Assembly (NCBI GenBank): GCA_947179485.1
Contig: OX359249.1
Location: 5,642,001-5,706,000, forward strand
Direction of reading: 5' to 3'
Source: Allacma fusca
Taxonomy: Eukaryota > Arthropoda > Collembola > Symphypleona > Sminthuridae
Length of the DNA stretch: 64,000 nucleotides
Position numbers and translations under genes: made by a program. Under the pieces are notes generated by a model. The model worked only from the letters and a program-made list of their open reading frames with translations. It did not search any database and had not been told where the DNA came from. Below, piece after piece: positions 12,313 to 25,750 of this stretch; the stretch's first letter is position 1, and each line of letters begins with the position of its first letter.

Positions 12313-13997
12313 TCGGTGAGGATAAGGTTATCTATACATAATATTATACGAAACAGTATTTATTTGTATAATCGGCTCTAGTGCATCCTACTCCTCTCAT
12401 CCAACGGACTCATCATGTTCTGTGCCTCCAAATAAATACACACATGATATCCATAAAATACACACACTCAAGTCCCAATTTTGAGGTTACACTCAACCCA
12501 CCTGGAGCCATCCTGAAATCCATTGGACATTGGATCTGTGTGTGTAATGATGCTTTTGTCTAAATTTTCTCTCCCAAAACATATGGACGTCACTTTCTCC
12601 AAATAATGCTGAGTGTGTCTGCACACTCGAGAAACATGAGACAGCATTTGTATGTGGACATGATGATAGTATTGTGTACAAAATTTTTAGTAGGGATAAT
12701 TATGTCGCAATGACTACAGAGAGGGAGAGAGAGAGAGAGAGAGTAAACTGCTCCGAATTCATTCTGTTGACTCAAGTGAGGGTAACGTTATGCTCCTGCA
12801 ATTAATTCATATGGGATTCCATCCCCTGTATACATGTGACGTTGTTGGTTGACTCTGAAATGGAAATCAAAAAAAGAGTTGTGCACAATGCCCCGTAATT
12901 AAATGTTCATAGAGGCGACCACGTGTAAAGGAACGTAGGCAGCTGTCATGTGTCCCAACCATTTGTCCCCAAGTGGTGGATGACTTGAAGGTACTCAAAC
13001 GGATAAACTTCTGGGGAAATACAGTCCACTGTCTCTGTAAGAGAATCTCTAAATTCAATTTGACTATTATCCTCATGTGCTACTGTGAGGGAAGAAATTA
13101 TTATTTTTATTTCAATTCAAATAGGAATATCTCGGATTTTTTTCTGACACTATTTTGACAATGCTCATATAAGGGTACGTCGAAGGGCATTTCACAAGAT
13201 CACACAGATGTAGCCGAACCTCTCTCATATATGCAATTTTTTCATAGTCCCAATCATTGAGACTCTTGAAAACAGCTTTATTGACAAGCGTCAATATTAC
13301 TCCAATTTGACTGTTTACATTTAACTCTCTCGTCATTTGTCAAATTTGGAAGAGGAAGTATTTGAGACTGTGGATATTGGAAGTAGGGAGAATATGTTTG
13401 TCATGTTTGGAAATCTGACCATGACTTTTTCATTTGAGAATATTATCCTCATTGACATGGACTAATGTATAATTTGTATGTAGGGATTAATTGAGCATAT
13501 ATTGTATATTTACTTCCATTATTGTGGTAAATGGGGAAATCTGTCCCCTTGCCAGTTTTTCCATCCATGTCCAAGTACGTATTTGCAGGAGGGATGAGAC
13601 TCTCTGAGGAATGAATAGCTTGTGGAATATTTCCGAGGGAATGATGATCATGATGATAGCGATGCGTAACAGGGACGAGAGAGAAAAAGTGAAGGAAAAA
13701 AAATGAGCAGTCAGTCAGCCGCAAGGGAAAAAATCCAATACCATATTTGTCAATAAATGAGGGCGGCCTGCAAATGACGGAATTGCTCAAGCACTTCTTT
13801 TCATTTTTTGATTTGTTTATGTATTATCCCTGGGTAATGACATCCTGGATCTCGGCTCATTCCATTATTGTCGGAAAGCAAGAGTTACTTTCGTAAAAAG
13901 TGTTAATGGACGGACGTGAGTCTGCATTGTTAGCAGTCCTTATGGTGTTGAGGAGCTCCAAAAGCTCTGAACAAATTCTCCTCCACTTTTTGTCACT

Positions 13998-14000
<3 letters not shown>

Positions 14001-14038
<38 letters not shown>
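14001..14038. repeat. (AG)n microsatellite
   Basis: About 19 perfect AG units. Confidence 0.95.
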
Positions 14039-14040
<2 letters not shown>

Positions 14041-15049
14041 CACGAGGGGGGAAATATATACGTGAAATATCCCTTGTAAGTAAAATGTAATGTGTCCGAG
14101 TCCTTTATAAAAGGCCTTTAGTGGGTCTTAATATCCCATGTAAATTTTCAAATTCTCCTCTGCACCTTAATTCACTCAGGATTTACAAGGAGTGTATCTC
14201 ATCTCTTGTAGTTTACTGTAAATTCTGATGGGGTAGAGTCTACTCTGGCTATACCATCCCCCCTAATTAATCACAATTCCCCCACAGCCTTACAAAACAT
14301 CCCTACTTGACAGAATATGTATTTTTTGTCATCCTACAAGAGCAATTTTTATTGTTAGATTTTTTAACAAAATTTATCTTCAAAGATTAATTTAAAGTGT
14401 CTGGTACGAATGCTGTGAAGGAGGGAGCTCACTGTATAAAGACTCTCAAAGTCCACTGTACATTCCGAAGCATAGTGAAATGTATCTCAGGCCATTGAGG
14501 ATTCATGTAATGTAAATTAATGGGAGAGTGTAAAGTATACACAGGAGTTGATTTGTCATTGTGAGTACCTGAGTGACTGGTGTGTTGATACCAGTCCAAT
14601 TAAGTATGCATGGTCACCACCAGAACACACTAAGATACAGCTGACGCTCTTTGTAAGAGTCCTATTGACAGGAGGGACAGAAACCTTGCTGTTGGCATGC
14701 TCTAGAAAAATTGGCATCTTGCAAAACGGAAATGCTCCCAAATATTTTCCCTCTTGACAGTGTTTCGACAAGGAGGTTCCTGACAGTGAGGGATCACTGT
14801 AGTAGGGAAGGCCTGATGAGTGACTGACTCTGCATGAGAATGGTCAATGGAGATAGTAATCCTGTAATTAAAGACTTGCCTGAAGGTAATTAGGAATCAT
14901 CGAGTGCGTCGTTTAAGGACAATCACCGATTAGCCAGTTACAATATGGTGACATATTATTCACCAGCAGTTTTTTGAACACAGTTCTTTGTACTAGCTTT
15001 TTTTTTTGTTCGTTCTCAATCCATTGCTCTCGTGTTTTCAAACAGTACT

Positions 15050-15310
15050 CTGGGCTTGTAAATAATTACATATGGGCTCGTCCCTTGTATGTATGTAAAT
15101 GCATTTGGGTTCTTTCCTCGTATTTAAATGCATATGGGCTTTCCTTCCTAGTAGTTAAATGCATATGGGTTTTCATTCCTAGGAGTTAAATGTGTCTGGG
15201 TTCGTTCCTTCCATTGAAATGCATATGGGATCTTCCCTTGTAAATACTACTCATGGGTTCCTTCCATTTAAATACACGTGGATTGTTTTCATTTAAATTC
15301 AGTAATGGGT
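15050..15310. repeat. decayed minisatellite, about 33 bp period
   Basis: The unit TTAAATGCATATGGG followed by a pyrimidine-rich spacer (CTTTCCTTCC type) recurs about eight times. Copies from 15110 to 15230 are the best preserved. Confidence 0.75.
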
Positions 15311-18238
15311 TTGCTATGGGAAGCCAGTACACACATCAGGATAGTGTTTCCTCGTACAGAATTATACAGTCTCAGCCCTCGTAAATACACACGCTGGTGA
15401 TAGTGTGTTATGAGTTTGTTGAAATGTGTCATTGCATATGTAATGAAATGTCTCTCTGCTCTCTTCAATGTACAGTTAATCATGAGTGATTTGGTTAGGA
15501 ATGCCTCCAGCAACTCTCCTACCACAAAAGTCCTTTGTAATTCATACTTGATTAATGTCCTCTGCATTTTCCTCCACATTTCCCTCTGTACACTTGCTTC
15601 CTATATACTCATCCACAGTCTGTCCTCGTTGATAAGGATCCCTCACAAGAGCCTTGTCTTCCCACTCACACAACAAATTCAGAGACTTCCAGCTCATCCG
15701 AATGTGAAATCTCTCCCTTGTCAGAGCTCCACATTGTACAAGTCAAGGCTTTGGAGGGATGTTTTTGTAACAGGGCTGACCTGTATCTACTTCCCAACAG
15801 TATCCGTCGTACTTGATATCACATTTTAACAGTACATGACAGAGTGTATGCTTGGTCGGTTCCATAATGTGATCCCATAGTTTTTCCGACTTTCATCCCT
15901 CTCATTAATTTCCAAAGGGTTTTTTGCTGGCTCATAATCATACATTACTATTTCATTGGATCCATCCCTCGTGAAGACTTCTGCTTCCTATACACACACA
16001 CACAAAACTACAGAGAGCTTGGCAATCAATGTGGAGATACACAATAGGACTGTAATTCGTCCTTTGGATAATTGCTCGTACATAGTTATCTCCGGAGATC
16101 CTCATGTCCAATCCTGGGCATGGAAGTGAATGGAGATAGTGAACTGTGCACTGTACATACTATAGTCAGTATATATAAAATGTGATACTTGGACAGTGTA
16201 TGTACAGATATGACAATGCCCAAATGATTTTTTTTTGTGAAGGAAGTAAGCGAGAAGATTTAGTGTTAAGAATTGAATCCTGTAATTATCCTGTTATTTC
16301 CTATGGCTGTAATGTAATAGTTAAATGGATTTTTAACCAAATTTGGACTCAGCTTGTAAAAAAATCAGGAATGAATTTGTATTCATATAACAACAATTAT
16401 TATTATTCCTTTCCTATTTTTTTAACACTCCATTTTTCCTACTCTTTAGAGTCCCTTCCTCATTCCTTCATTAGCAGAGTCTCCTCCAATTTAATTGTCA
16501 CAGGATGGGAGACAATTTTTCTGGAGCTATTACTTTTTTTCCAAATCAGGACCCTGGTACGGCTCTGACACGCATCTCTAGATATCTGTATATCTACTCC
16601 TCTTGATTAAAGGGGAGTCCAATTGAGGCAATTACATGTATGAAGGGACTCATAGGATTTTGAGGAGTAAATCTTTGAGATTTAGATTCCATCCGAATTT
16701 AAGCAAGGCTGGAGTATCTAGTTAATATAGTGCGTAGGTATGGGAGATCTTAAATGGAACAATGTCAACGTATCCATGTTCATAGTTTTTGGCGTTTTAT
16801 TTTTTATGCATTCAGAGAATTTGGAGGGTATGTTGGGCATTTCATGTAATTAAGGCTAGGAGTCTCTTCCATAGGGAGGACATAAGGACTGGGACTCTCT
16901 CGGACATTTGGACGTGGACGTAAATCCATATGTATGTACGGTGTAGTCTGTGGAAGGGTGGGTAAATGCCAACTAAACCCTCCTATTTAGGAAATGTCAG
17001 TGTTCATCAGATTTTTTATTGGGGAATTAACCTCTTCCCATGCTTTTGTGCCTCTTCAAATCACTCCGGACTGTATGGGTTAAAAGTCGTTTTTATTTCC
17101 TGAGCGCGTGTGAATATCGTACAAGTTTTTACAAGTGACGATTGCCCTCTCCTCTCCACTCAGAACTCATCCCGTTGAGGAGTGGTATTTTTTTTTCAGG
17201 AGAGTCCAACTCCCTCATGTATTTATTGCAATTATTAAGCCCTCACTGTGTGTGGGTATTAAATAAGTGTCTCCTCGGGAAATTGTCCTGGAATCGAAAG
17301 ATTTAAATCGTAACTAGAGCACATACATACAGCAAGGAAAGGAGGAATGTTCCAATTCAAAAGGATTCAATTAAGATTATTTTTTCTCATTTCTCAACCA
17401 TTCAGTGTATAGATCCTGTTTATTACTAAAAAAAAAGTGGAGGGAAAAATGCATCTTTCGAAAGATTTTTTTTTTTTGCAGGTGAATAGAAACTGTGAAA
17501 TTTAGGGGTTCTTAATGGCGGAACGTCCTTAAAGAGCATGAGAGCGGTGAGAGGGGACATGTTGTGGTAGTAATGTCTTCTGGTCTCACAATGCTCCGTG
17601 GATCTTTGAAGAGGTTGGAGTTGAGGGGATACAAATGTTATCAAAATCAACACATTATTTATGGAGTTATATTTCATTTTGGAACGATCCCGAAGTGACG
17701 GAGGAAAATCATCGAAATCTCTCAGCATGATTTAAATTCTCAGCAACTTCATATAAGCTCATCAATCATAAGGAAGTAGACGGAGGAGTGTCAGGGGAAG
17801 AGGCACATTATTTTTTTTATCATTTCTTCCCATTGGACAGACTCGTGCTGGGGAAATGCGAGAGGCCCAGTGTGAAAAAAAAAATTATATTCAGCCCTTT
17901 CAATCTCCTTTTTTAATAGCTCTACATTTAGTACTGTTCCATATGGGATAGGATCAAAACGTGTCAATTAATTTCCCTTTCCTTCAAAGAGAAGCAAATC
18001 TCCACAGGAATCGCTCAAGCTAATTTCTTCCTGTAAACATTTCCTTCCTTGGGAATTATCTCATTCCCAAAATGTGTCATGAACGTCAAACCTTTTTTTT
18101 TAAAAAAAAAAGCTAGCCGTACTTAAGCCTAGCAAATTTTTATTCTCATATATTTTTGCTCCAAAATATACAAAATCCTCTTCATAGGGGTCCCTTGATA
18201 GGGGGACTTGACTGTAATAATTAAAAATTTAAATTTCT

Positions 18239-18240
<2 letters not shown>

Positions 18241-18273
<33 letters not shown>
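18241..18273. repeat. (AG)n microsatellite
   Basis: A near-perfect AG run with one AAAG interruption. Confidence 0.9.
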
Positions 18274-20346
18274 TGTACAGAGAAGGGTAAATATGTGCAG
18301 AGGGGAGGAAATTGGACTCAAAATAGGAAAGTATTCCAAGACAAGTTCCACTTCCGCGTCTCAAAAAGATGAGCAGGTGGAGAAACCCTCAAAATTGAGT
18401 AATGATTTGTGTGCCAAGCGATTTCCATATGAAATGAGTTCACCAGGCCTGAGAAACCAGCCCTGCCGCGGTTCACTTGACAGATGTAGAGCCTGGTTTT
18501 TCCTATAGTCTCTCTCTCTCTCTAAGTATTGATTAAGTTGGTTAAATAATCTTTGGGAGTAGTTGCCATGAATTTCTATTAATTCCAAGTCACTCGGTGT
18601 ACTGAGTGAGTAGCAATGAGTTATTCATGCGTGTAATCCGTGGAATGTCTTGTCTTGAACTCTCTCAAGTACTTTCAAATTGGAACGGGAGTTGAGAATC
18701 AAATTATTTCTCGACTCGAACCTTTACTCCGCTTAGGTGGACTCACCTATTATGTACATAGGTACATATGCATAGATTACTCTACATAATTAAGGCTCTG
18801 CCTGTCTTGAGCGCTCAAAGGAAATACAAGTCTTTAGCTCGAACTTTCCGGGGGATAACTATCCCCGACCCAACTTCCATACTTTCCTTGTCAAGTGGTT
18901 TTAGTCCCTAAATCCAATATATATAGGAAATCACTGAAAATTCTAATATACTGGTAATAGGTACTACTAAAATAACCCGGGTCCCATTTACACCAATACG
19001 AAGACTCTTAACATCAAAATACGGAAACTCCGAGATACTAAATCACTCATAATCTTCCATCACAAATTGCTAAAACTGGTAATTACCAAACTATAACTAT
19101 AGGCACAGGCCTTTCTAAGGCCTTCCTTCTCTAAGAGCACCTGTAATGAGAACAAAACCTGACATTTATAATCCCTTCCCCTATCAAGAGACAAATTAGC
19201 GCTGAGAATGACAATTTATCCAAATATTCCTGCTTTTTAGCAATAATAAGGGGATTTCCATTTATCGAGGGCTCTGGCACTCCGAAACCCCAAAATTCTG
19301 AAGCCATGGATCCTTAGAGGGGATCAATTGATAGAACAATTAAGTCCTGAGAGGGAACTGCGAGAGTTCCGTGTAATTATTTAGCAGGTGTAAAAATGTA
19401 GGAGATTGTGCAGGGCTGTGGGAGGAATTTAATCTGTACGAAGAGATCATATCTGTACATTGACACAAAAATGTCTGCAAGGCGGGCGGTCGTAATTGAG
19501 GATGCATTGGATCAGCTATTGGGAAATTGCTCATATATGCTAATTTACTATAGTATTTGAGTGCATTACAAGAAGCTAATTTCTTGTGGGATATGGGATT
19601 TTAAATGGACTAGAAAAAAAAATCCTTTGGAGATGAAGACATGAATTTGAAGGTGTATATCCTGTACGAAGTGGATGTGCTGGTAGGGGTTGGTCCCATT
19701 ACTCGGAGTGAAAGTTAAAAGCGTGAGTTTGATGGAAGATGGAGAGATGATAATGATAGAGCTGTTCCTACAACGGGCTCGAAGAGCAATTCACACCAGC
19801 AGTTACGCACGTAGCGTGTGTGAATAGTAATCCGACAGTGTAAACTTCATAGGGAATTAAACAAGGGCTACATCTCGCTCTCACTCTTCCCCATATAGCA
19901 TCTATCTCAACATGTGTCATCCCAGGGACGTGGTGATGATTACTTTATAACTACCATTAAGATGGTCTATTTATCTGTCACGTCTTTGTGTTCCAATGTT
20001 GTTCCTCCGCAGAGGACACAACTTGTGTCTCTTGTCAAAGACTCGGGCTAACCAATGTACACACAGTGGATGAGATCCCTTGTAATATTCCCATCCTCTC
20101 ATCTTCCACTGTCACTCCATCATCAGCAGGATAATATAGAGGAAGGGATGTAAAAAAAAAATTTAATTGTACCTGAGGGAATCCTTGAAGTAGCCATTAG
20201 GGCCTAGTTCAGCTCATTCCTTTCCCTCTTTCGTATCTACTCCAATACCATTTTTCAAATTACTCCTGCAAAAAAAAATATCTATCAACAGTAGAAGTTT
20301 CTCAATAGCAGAAAATTTACAATAGCAGAAAAATTCCCAATAAATA

Positions 20347-20516
20347 AAATTCTCAATACAAAAAATTCTCAATACAAAAATTCTCAATACAAAAATTCTC
20401 AATACAAAAATTCTCAATACAAAAATTCTCAATACAAAAATTCTCAATACAAAAATTCTCATTACAACAATTCTCATTACAAAAATTCTCACTACAAAAA
20501 ATAAATCTCAATACAG
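20347..20516. repeat. 15-bp minisatellite, about 11 copies
   Basis: The unit ATTCTCAATACAAAA is repeated about 11 times. Six central copies are nearly identical and the edge copies are diverged (TCATTACAA, TCACTACAA). The period is a multiple of three, so the reverse strand translates into a five-residue repeat (RIFVL). I regard that as an artefact of the array rather than a gene. Confidence 0.9.
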
Positions 20517-22262
20517 CGCACTCCGTAGGAGAATCTTACGAAAGGAGAAAAATGTAGCAATTTGAATTGCATCTTTTTTGTCACGAGAAAAATTAGCATG
20601 GCATTTAATAGGACTGCGTCAAAACATTTTAAGTTTTAATCCCATATTATCGTTCGGACAATAAATCAACAAAATCTGGGGGGGCTTGATCATTGATAGA
20701 AAAATAAGATTTGGCGCGTCTGTCACGGAGGTTTGTCCAACCCTTGACAAATATTTCCCACAGCATTCTCATAAATTCTGATGCGGATTACTTGGTTGGA
20801 AATGATGAACGACCTTGGATTATCAATGTGCAGCAGCTGTGTGCCGCTACACCAGACTCAATTATTGTACAGAAAATGTGTGGTTTTTCAAATCGGAATT
20901 TAACATGAAATCCTCTAGCACGACACACAGGTCTCTTGAGTCGTTAAGAGCCATACTGGGCTTCAGATATGGGACAAGGATTTCCATGGTTTCTGTATTT
21001 ATTCAAAAAATTATGTGTGAGTGTCTGTGTATTCACAGGAGAGATGCGATTTAAAGGGGAATTTAAAAATTTCCTCGGCACTATTGACTCCATTTAATAC
21101 CCAAATGTGCATACTCTGAGTAATCCCAGCTTTAGTGGAAAAGTTCCTTGGAAATTAACGAGCAGGGATTTGGTGTAGGTTAGGTTATTTTCATGAAAGC
21201 TAACGTGGTTCCTTCACTGGGTACAGTCCATTCCCTAGCTGAGGGATGCCCTTACAAGAGAAATCTCTAAAAAGATTTTGTAGACCATTGACGTTCATTC
21301 CCAGGGTCTGATCTCGGCTCATTTTAAAAGCAGGGACTAATTAAACCATGTAAAACGTGGGATTGTTTATGGAGAGAGTAACAACAAGAGTGTACTGTAC
21401 ACTGTATATTATTATAGCTATATAGGGCTTCCCTTGGAGCTGTGTTGAAGCGTGCTAAGTCGAAGGAGATGTGGAACACTGTAATGGAATGACACCACAT
21501 TACAGGGAAATGTGCAGTAACAAAAAGACAAGAGCAAATCCTTCAGAGTGTCTTTGGCAATAATTTTTCTCACTGTGTTTTTTTTTTCATCTCTCATATT
21601 TACGTCTCTATTTCATTTGTGAGGAGCCATCTCACACTTCACATACATAGATAGATGGTTGTGTTTGGAGGGGGTGGGGGAGAGGGAAACGTGATTCAGT
21701 TCCTGTACTTTGCTTGAGCGACAGAGAATGATAATAAGAAATTACAGTTGGAGATTTTTTTTTTCTTACCTTCCGCACAGTCTTAGTACTTAGTTAGGAG
21801 TAATTGTTTTTGATTGTGCTACTATACCCAAATATTGAGCACAAGGTCTGTACATAATAGTCAGGGGATATGTATATAGTGTGGGGCTCTCGTATCATCT
21901 ACCTTTGGATAGACCTCTTTATTTCTCCTACTCTGAAGCGTATAGTCCACAGCAGCGTGTAAAGTGTGCTACTTTTTTTTTGGTAATGAAGCCCTCCGTA
22001 TAGCTACCACATCTCAGGCAGGATGACAATAATGGATTATTTAGCAAGGGTGGGGATGGATGTCACAGCGAGGGGGAAATTATTTTTTCACTTAATTTCT
22101 TTCTTGTTCCTCCCTATTTCTTGTAATAATCTCAAGTCTCTCATTCCTTCAGGAGCCAATGCTACATGATAGGAGTAAGTGAGAAAAAAAAAATTAGCAC
22201 CGGTGCAATTATTGTCATGTTTTCCCTCCGTGAGCTCAAGTCTTAACATTGTCATGATTTTT

Positions 22263-22515
22263 GTCTCCAATGTGTTTTAATAGCAAGGATTTCGTCCCCG
22301 ATGTGTTTTAATAGCAAGGATTTCTTTCTCAATGTGTTTAAGAGCAAGGATTTCATCTCCAATGTGTTTTAGTAGCAAGGATGTCATCTCCAATGTGTTT
22401 TAGTAGCAAGGATGTCATCTCCAATGTGTTTTAGTGGCAAGGATTTTGTCATCAATGAGATTTAATAGGAATGCATTTTTGTATCAACGTGTTTTTTAGT
22501 AGCAGGGCCTTTCCC
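22263..22515. repeat. 33-bp minisatellite, about 8 copies
   Basis: The core AATGTGTTTTAGTAGCAAGG is followed by ATTTCATCTCC or a variant. The central copies are almost identical and the last two are strongly diverged. Confidence 0.85.
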
Positions 22516-24023
22516 TCCTGTTCGCAATTATTTTTGACAAGAGCATCTTCTAAGAGCAGAGCATTTTCGTACCAACGTCTCTAAAAGAGGAGGATTTCAG
22601 TAGGAATTCTTTCTTACCCTCTAAAATTTTTCTTACGGATATTTTCCCTCAGCCCTGCATAGTAGATACTCCTATGCTAGGAGTACATTTTGTAGAGGGA
22701 CCCATTGTGTAGCAATTATTTGAGTAGCAATGTGCTAATATAGTTTCTCATGAATGTCTCAAGGGCCTTGTGAGGAGATGAGGAAGGAAAAAGCTGCAGA
22801 CTCCATTTCACTTTCAATAAATAGCTCAGCAGGACGTAGGAATGAAGATTAGTTTGAAGTTATTACAGTTAACTTGCAAATTGATATCAGAAAGGAGCTC
22901 AATTATTTGGACACTGATCCCTTCATCATCCTATTACTCTTCTTGTTTACTCCTTCGTAGAAGTTCAGAGCCACTGGGATACAGTCCATCCTTCCTATCC
23001 CATAGACTTCGAAAGAAGACTCTTGTGATGAATTTCTCTGTGAGAGAAAGAAAAAAAAGTTTCCATTTATTTCCATTGAGCCCCATGGGAATTTGTACGG
23101 GGGTCAAGGGATTAAATCCTTCAGAGTCTAGGGATTTGTACAGCTCTTACTCAGAGTCTGCACTGTATCCTGTAAATACGCATTTAGTTCCTTCGCCATG
23201 GCTCATCATCATGAGGGCCAAGTTCATGACTTTATGCTGGTTCACATCTTCCACAGCTCCATGCTAATTACATGGGGTGAGAATGATTAGAATGTGCTTC
23301 ACATACCCTCGTATCAAAAGCTTCCTAATGTGAACAACTTATAATAATAAGTGGGCTTTGGGAGGAGTGATTGTGAAGGTGGGATTTGATTCTGACATTT
23401 TTTTTGTCATGCATACGTCTAACTACATAATTATATATGTATACGTATGTCCGGAGATGGGACAAAAGCCTTCCGTTAGTTCTCCGTACGTTGTGGATGG
23501 GAAACTAAGGGAAGGTTAGCATTTCCCCAATTATTTACATAGCAAAGGTCTTGGGCTGTACGCTTGGACTTGTAGACTCCACTGTGGAAAAGAGAGCACT
23601 TCCTCAAAATTTCCATCCGCATAAAAACAATGGGGAGAGGAGGAAAGGAACAACAAATAACAACTAGTGAAAGGATTTGTCACACATAGCCCCAATTATG
23701 CCTCATTACTTATGTATGCATACGGAATTCCAATAAATTACTGTTCCTCTTCTAGTACGGTACAGACTCGGGCTCTTTATAAATTCCATGTATACTTACT
23801 GGGAGCCATCACTTTAAAATAAAATAATAATTTGACTGGATTTTAGGGAAAGGCAAAAGAAAAACATATTTGGAGGGATTTCCCTTTAACAAAATCATTT
23901 TTGTCCTGAGCGGACCTCAAAGTGACTATAGCAGTGAGATTTTTGTAGAGACTCTGAGGGCTGCCCCTGTAAGGAGAATCCTCTGTAAGTGCATGTATGC
24001 AATGAGACAAACACACGGAAACT

Positions 24024-24140
24024 GCATTTTAGCATCTCCATCCAACCAATTGTTATTTTAGCGTATTACATTTTAGCATTTGGTATTTTAGCATAGGACA
24101 TTTTAGCATCTCCCATTTTAGCATTTACAATTTTAGCACG
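24024..24140. repeat. 15-17 bp tandem repeat built on ATTTTAGCA
   Basis: The word ATTTTAGCA (or ATTTTAGCG) occurs seven times at 15-30 base spacing, separated by short variable spacers. The array lies about 350 bases before the candidate exon at 24489. Confidence 0.75.
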
Positions 24141-24488
24141 CAGCACGCTCAAACTCTTCTCTTCAATTCTTGAGGCTCCTCATGCATAATTCCCAAAGCG
24201 ATCTCATTCGCACATGCAATCAGCACTCCCCGTACAATAGAGAAAAGCCGTTGACAGTACTCCGTCCACATACTCAAAATTTAAAGGATTCCAAACGGTA
24301 CACTCTTCCAATCACACACGGAAACTATATAGCCTTGGCTAAATAAACGGGAGTTTGAAGCTCACGTCCTAATCTCAATAAGTCCCTCCTAAAACGAAAT
24401 TCCGAGGGAAAAAAATTATCCCTAGTAGTATAATAATCCACCCATTGAAAATTCCAAAAGTCTAAAAATGAATTTGTTTTTCTTCCAG

Positions 24489-24546
24489 ATTGAAGATTGT
24501 GGCCCGATTAGGAGACAAAAGAGTGGAGAATGAAATTAAATGGTAA
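24489..24546 (+). other. candidate terminal coding exon, unrecognised gene
   Basis: A textbook acceptor (TTTGTTTTTCTTCCAG) ends at 24488. Two frames stay open for a short distance. The one with a single leftover base reads LKIVARLGDKRVENEIKW and then TAA at 24544-24546. The phase-0 frame reads IEDCGPIRRQKSGE and then TGA at 24531. I recognise neither. The sequence that follows changes to AT-rich, microsatellite-rich DNA of the kind found in long 3' UTRs, which fits a last exon. No upstream exon could be joined with confidence, so this is a hypothesis from splice signal and composition only. Confidence 0.3.
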
Positions 24547-25692
24547 ATTTCTGCTTGAAAAGTGTATATAATCAAGACGAACAAACTAAAAAGGGATTCT
24601 ATTACAAACTGCTACTAATTCTGAGAGAGAGAGAGAAGGAGAGAGCTCACTAGCAAAATGAGAGGAGCACTTGAGATGAGTTTTTTTTTTATTAAAAAAA
24701 ACGAAACCAAAAATCAAGACCAAGTCACAGAGGAGCGTATGTTGAGGATAAAAAGATTTTCCTGGGAAATTTTGGAGAATTATTCCCTGGAAAAAAGAAA
24801 TAAGGGAATACTACAATTTTGCATTAAATGTGCTTCGCTTCTTTTCGGTGTCAGTCAAAAAAAAGTTCAGGTTTCGGAGAAGAAAAAAAAACTTAAATGG
24901 CCAACTAGAAGATTGACTCAGAATTTTGTTTTTCCTGGGATAAAAAAAAATCCAGAAGGGATTTATTTGTCTGGGGATAAAAAAAAACAGGATTTTTGTT
25001 TTAAAATTTGAGAAGAGAATTGAGGGAAAATAGGAATCAACTTTTTAGAAATGGGACGTCTTCCAAAAAAAAATGATTTGAGAAAAATACCCTTTTTTTG
25101 CGCTGCTCGGCTGCTGAGACTATAGGAAATGGAAAAGCTAAGTCATCTTTTTTATTTAAAAAAAATTACATTGAATGTCATTTGTAATTGTTATTATTGT
25201 TATTATTATTACTATATTATTATTATTATTACAATTAAAAAAAACAAACTAGTTCAAACTGAAGGATTCAGTTAGAATGAAGAGAACAAGATTTAAAACT
25301 AATAATTATATAACGTTTAAAAAAAACTGAAACAAATGAACGCTATTATTATAATAATTATGATTATTATAATTATTATTGTATTGAGAAGTAACTTACT
25401 TTTGAAGCACTTGACTACTCCTCTGCTACTTACTATCTGTATACACTTAAATAATCTCAATGTATATCGGTTTTATTACTATTTATATTAAATACATAAT
25501 AATTACTATATCTAGGATCTAGCTAAACTTAAAATATCAAAGCTGAGATGAGAATTTTTTGATATCGGACGAGAGCCTATAAAATAATAATTAATTAATT
25601 CAAGGAAGAAAACAACACCCTACTACACAGCGTGTGTGTCAACTTTTATCCTAACGTTTTTTCTTTCTTCGTCTTTTTCCGTGCGAAAAACT

Positions 25693-25693
<1 letters not shown>

Positions 25694-25726
<33 letters not shown>

Positions 25727-25750
25727 ACACACACACATACACACACACTA
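25694..25750. repeat. (CA)n microsatellite, interrupted
   Basis: A CA run interrupted by TTA and TA. It is followed 25 bases later by a (TA)n tract at 25775-25804. Confidence 0.95.

Larger units (their letters stand above)
11199..24488. other. intergenic or intronic DNA, including the kinase 3' UTR
   Basis: The 3' UTR of the kinase gene begins at 11199; a candidate AATAAA lies at 12256-12261 but its use is unproven. The rest has no recognised gene. It contains microsatellites at 12264-12312, 14001-14038 and 18241-18273, and tandem arrays at 15050-15310, 20347-20516, 22263-22515 and 24024-24140. If the candidate terminal exon at 24489 is real, part of this stretch is an intron of that gene. 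Confidence 0.5.

Noticed and set aside
15410..15829. 139-codon open frame, plus strand
   Set aside because: Composition and lack of motifs suggest chance; no promoter, splice or poly(A) context.
18293..18588. overlapping open frames on both strands
   Set aside because: Three frames look equally protein-like, no frame has a recognised motif, and splice signals are weak, so no strand can be preferred.
20214..20492. minus-strand frame with a five-residue repeat
   Set aside because: It is the translation of the 15-bp minisatellite, whose period happens to be a multiple of three.
20711..20908. possible exon after CAAATATTTCCCACAG
   Set aside because: The frame after this acceptor-like site is open for about 46 codons, but no family, partner exon or donor was found; it is within chance expectation.
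22842..23267. 141-codon open frame, plus strand
   Set aside because: Ser/Leu-rich with no family features. Reverse-strand and other frames look equally random.
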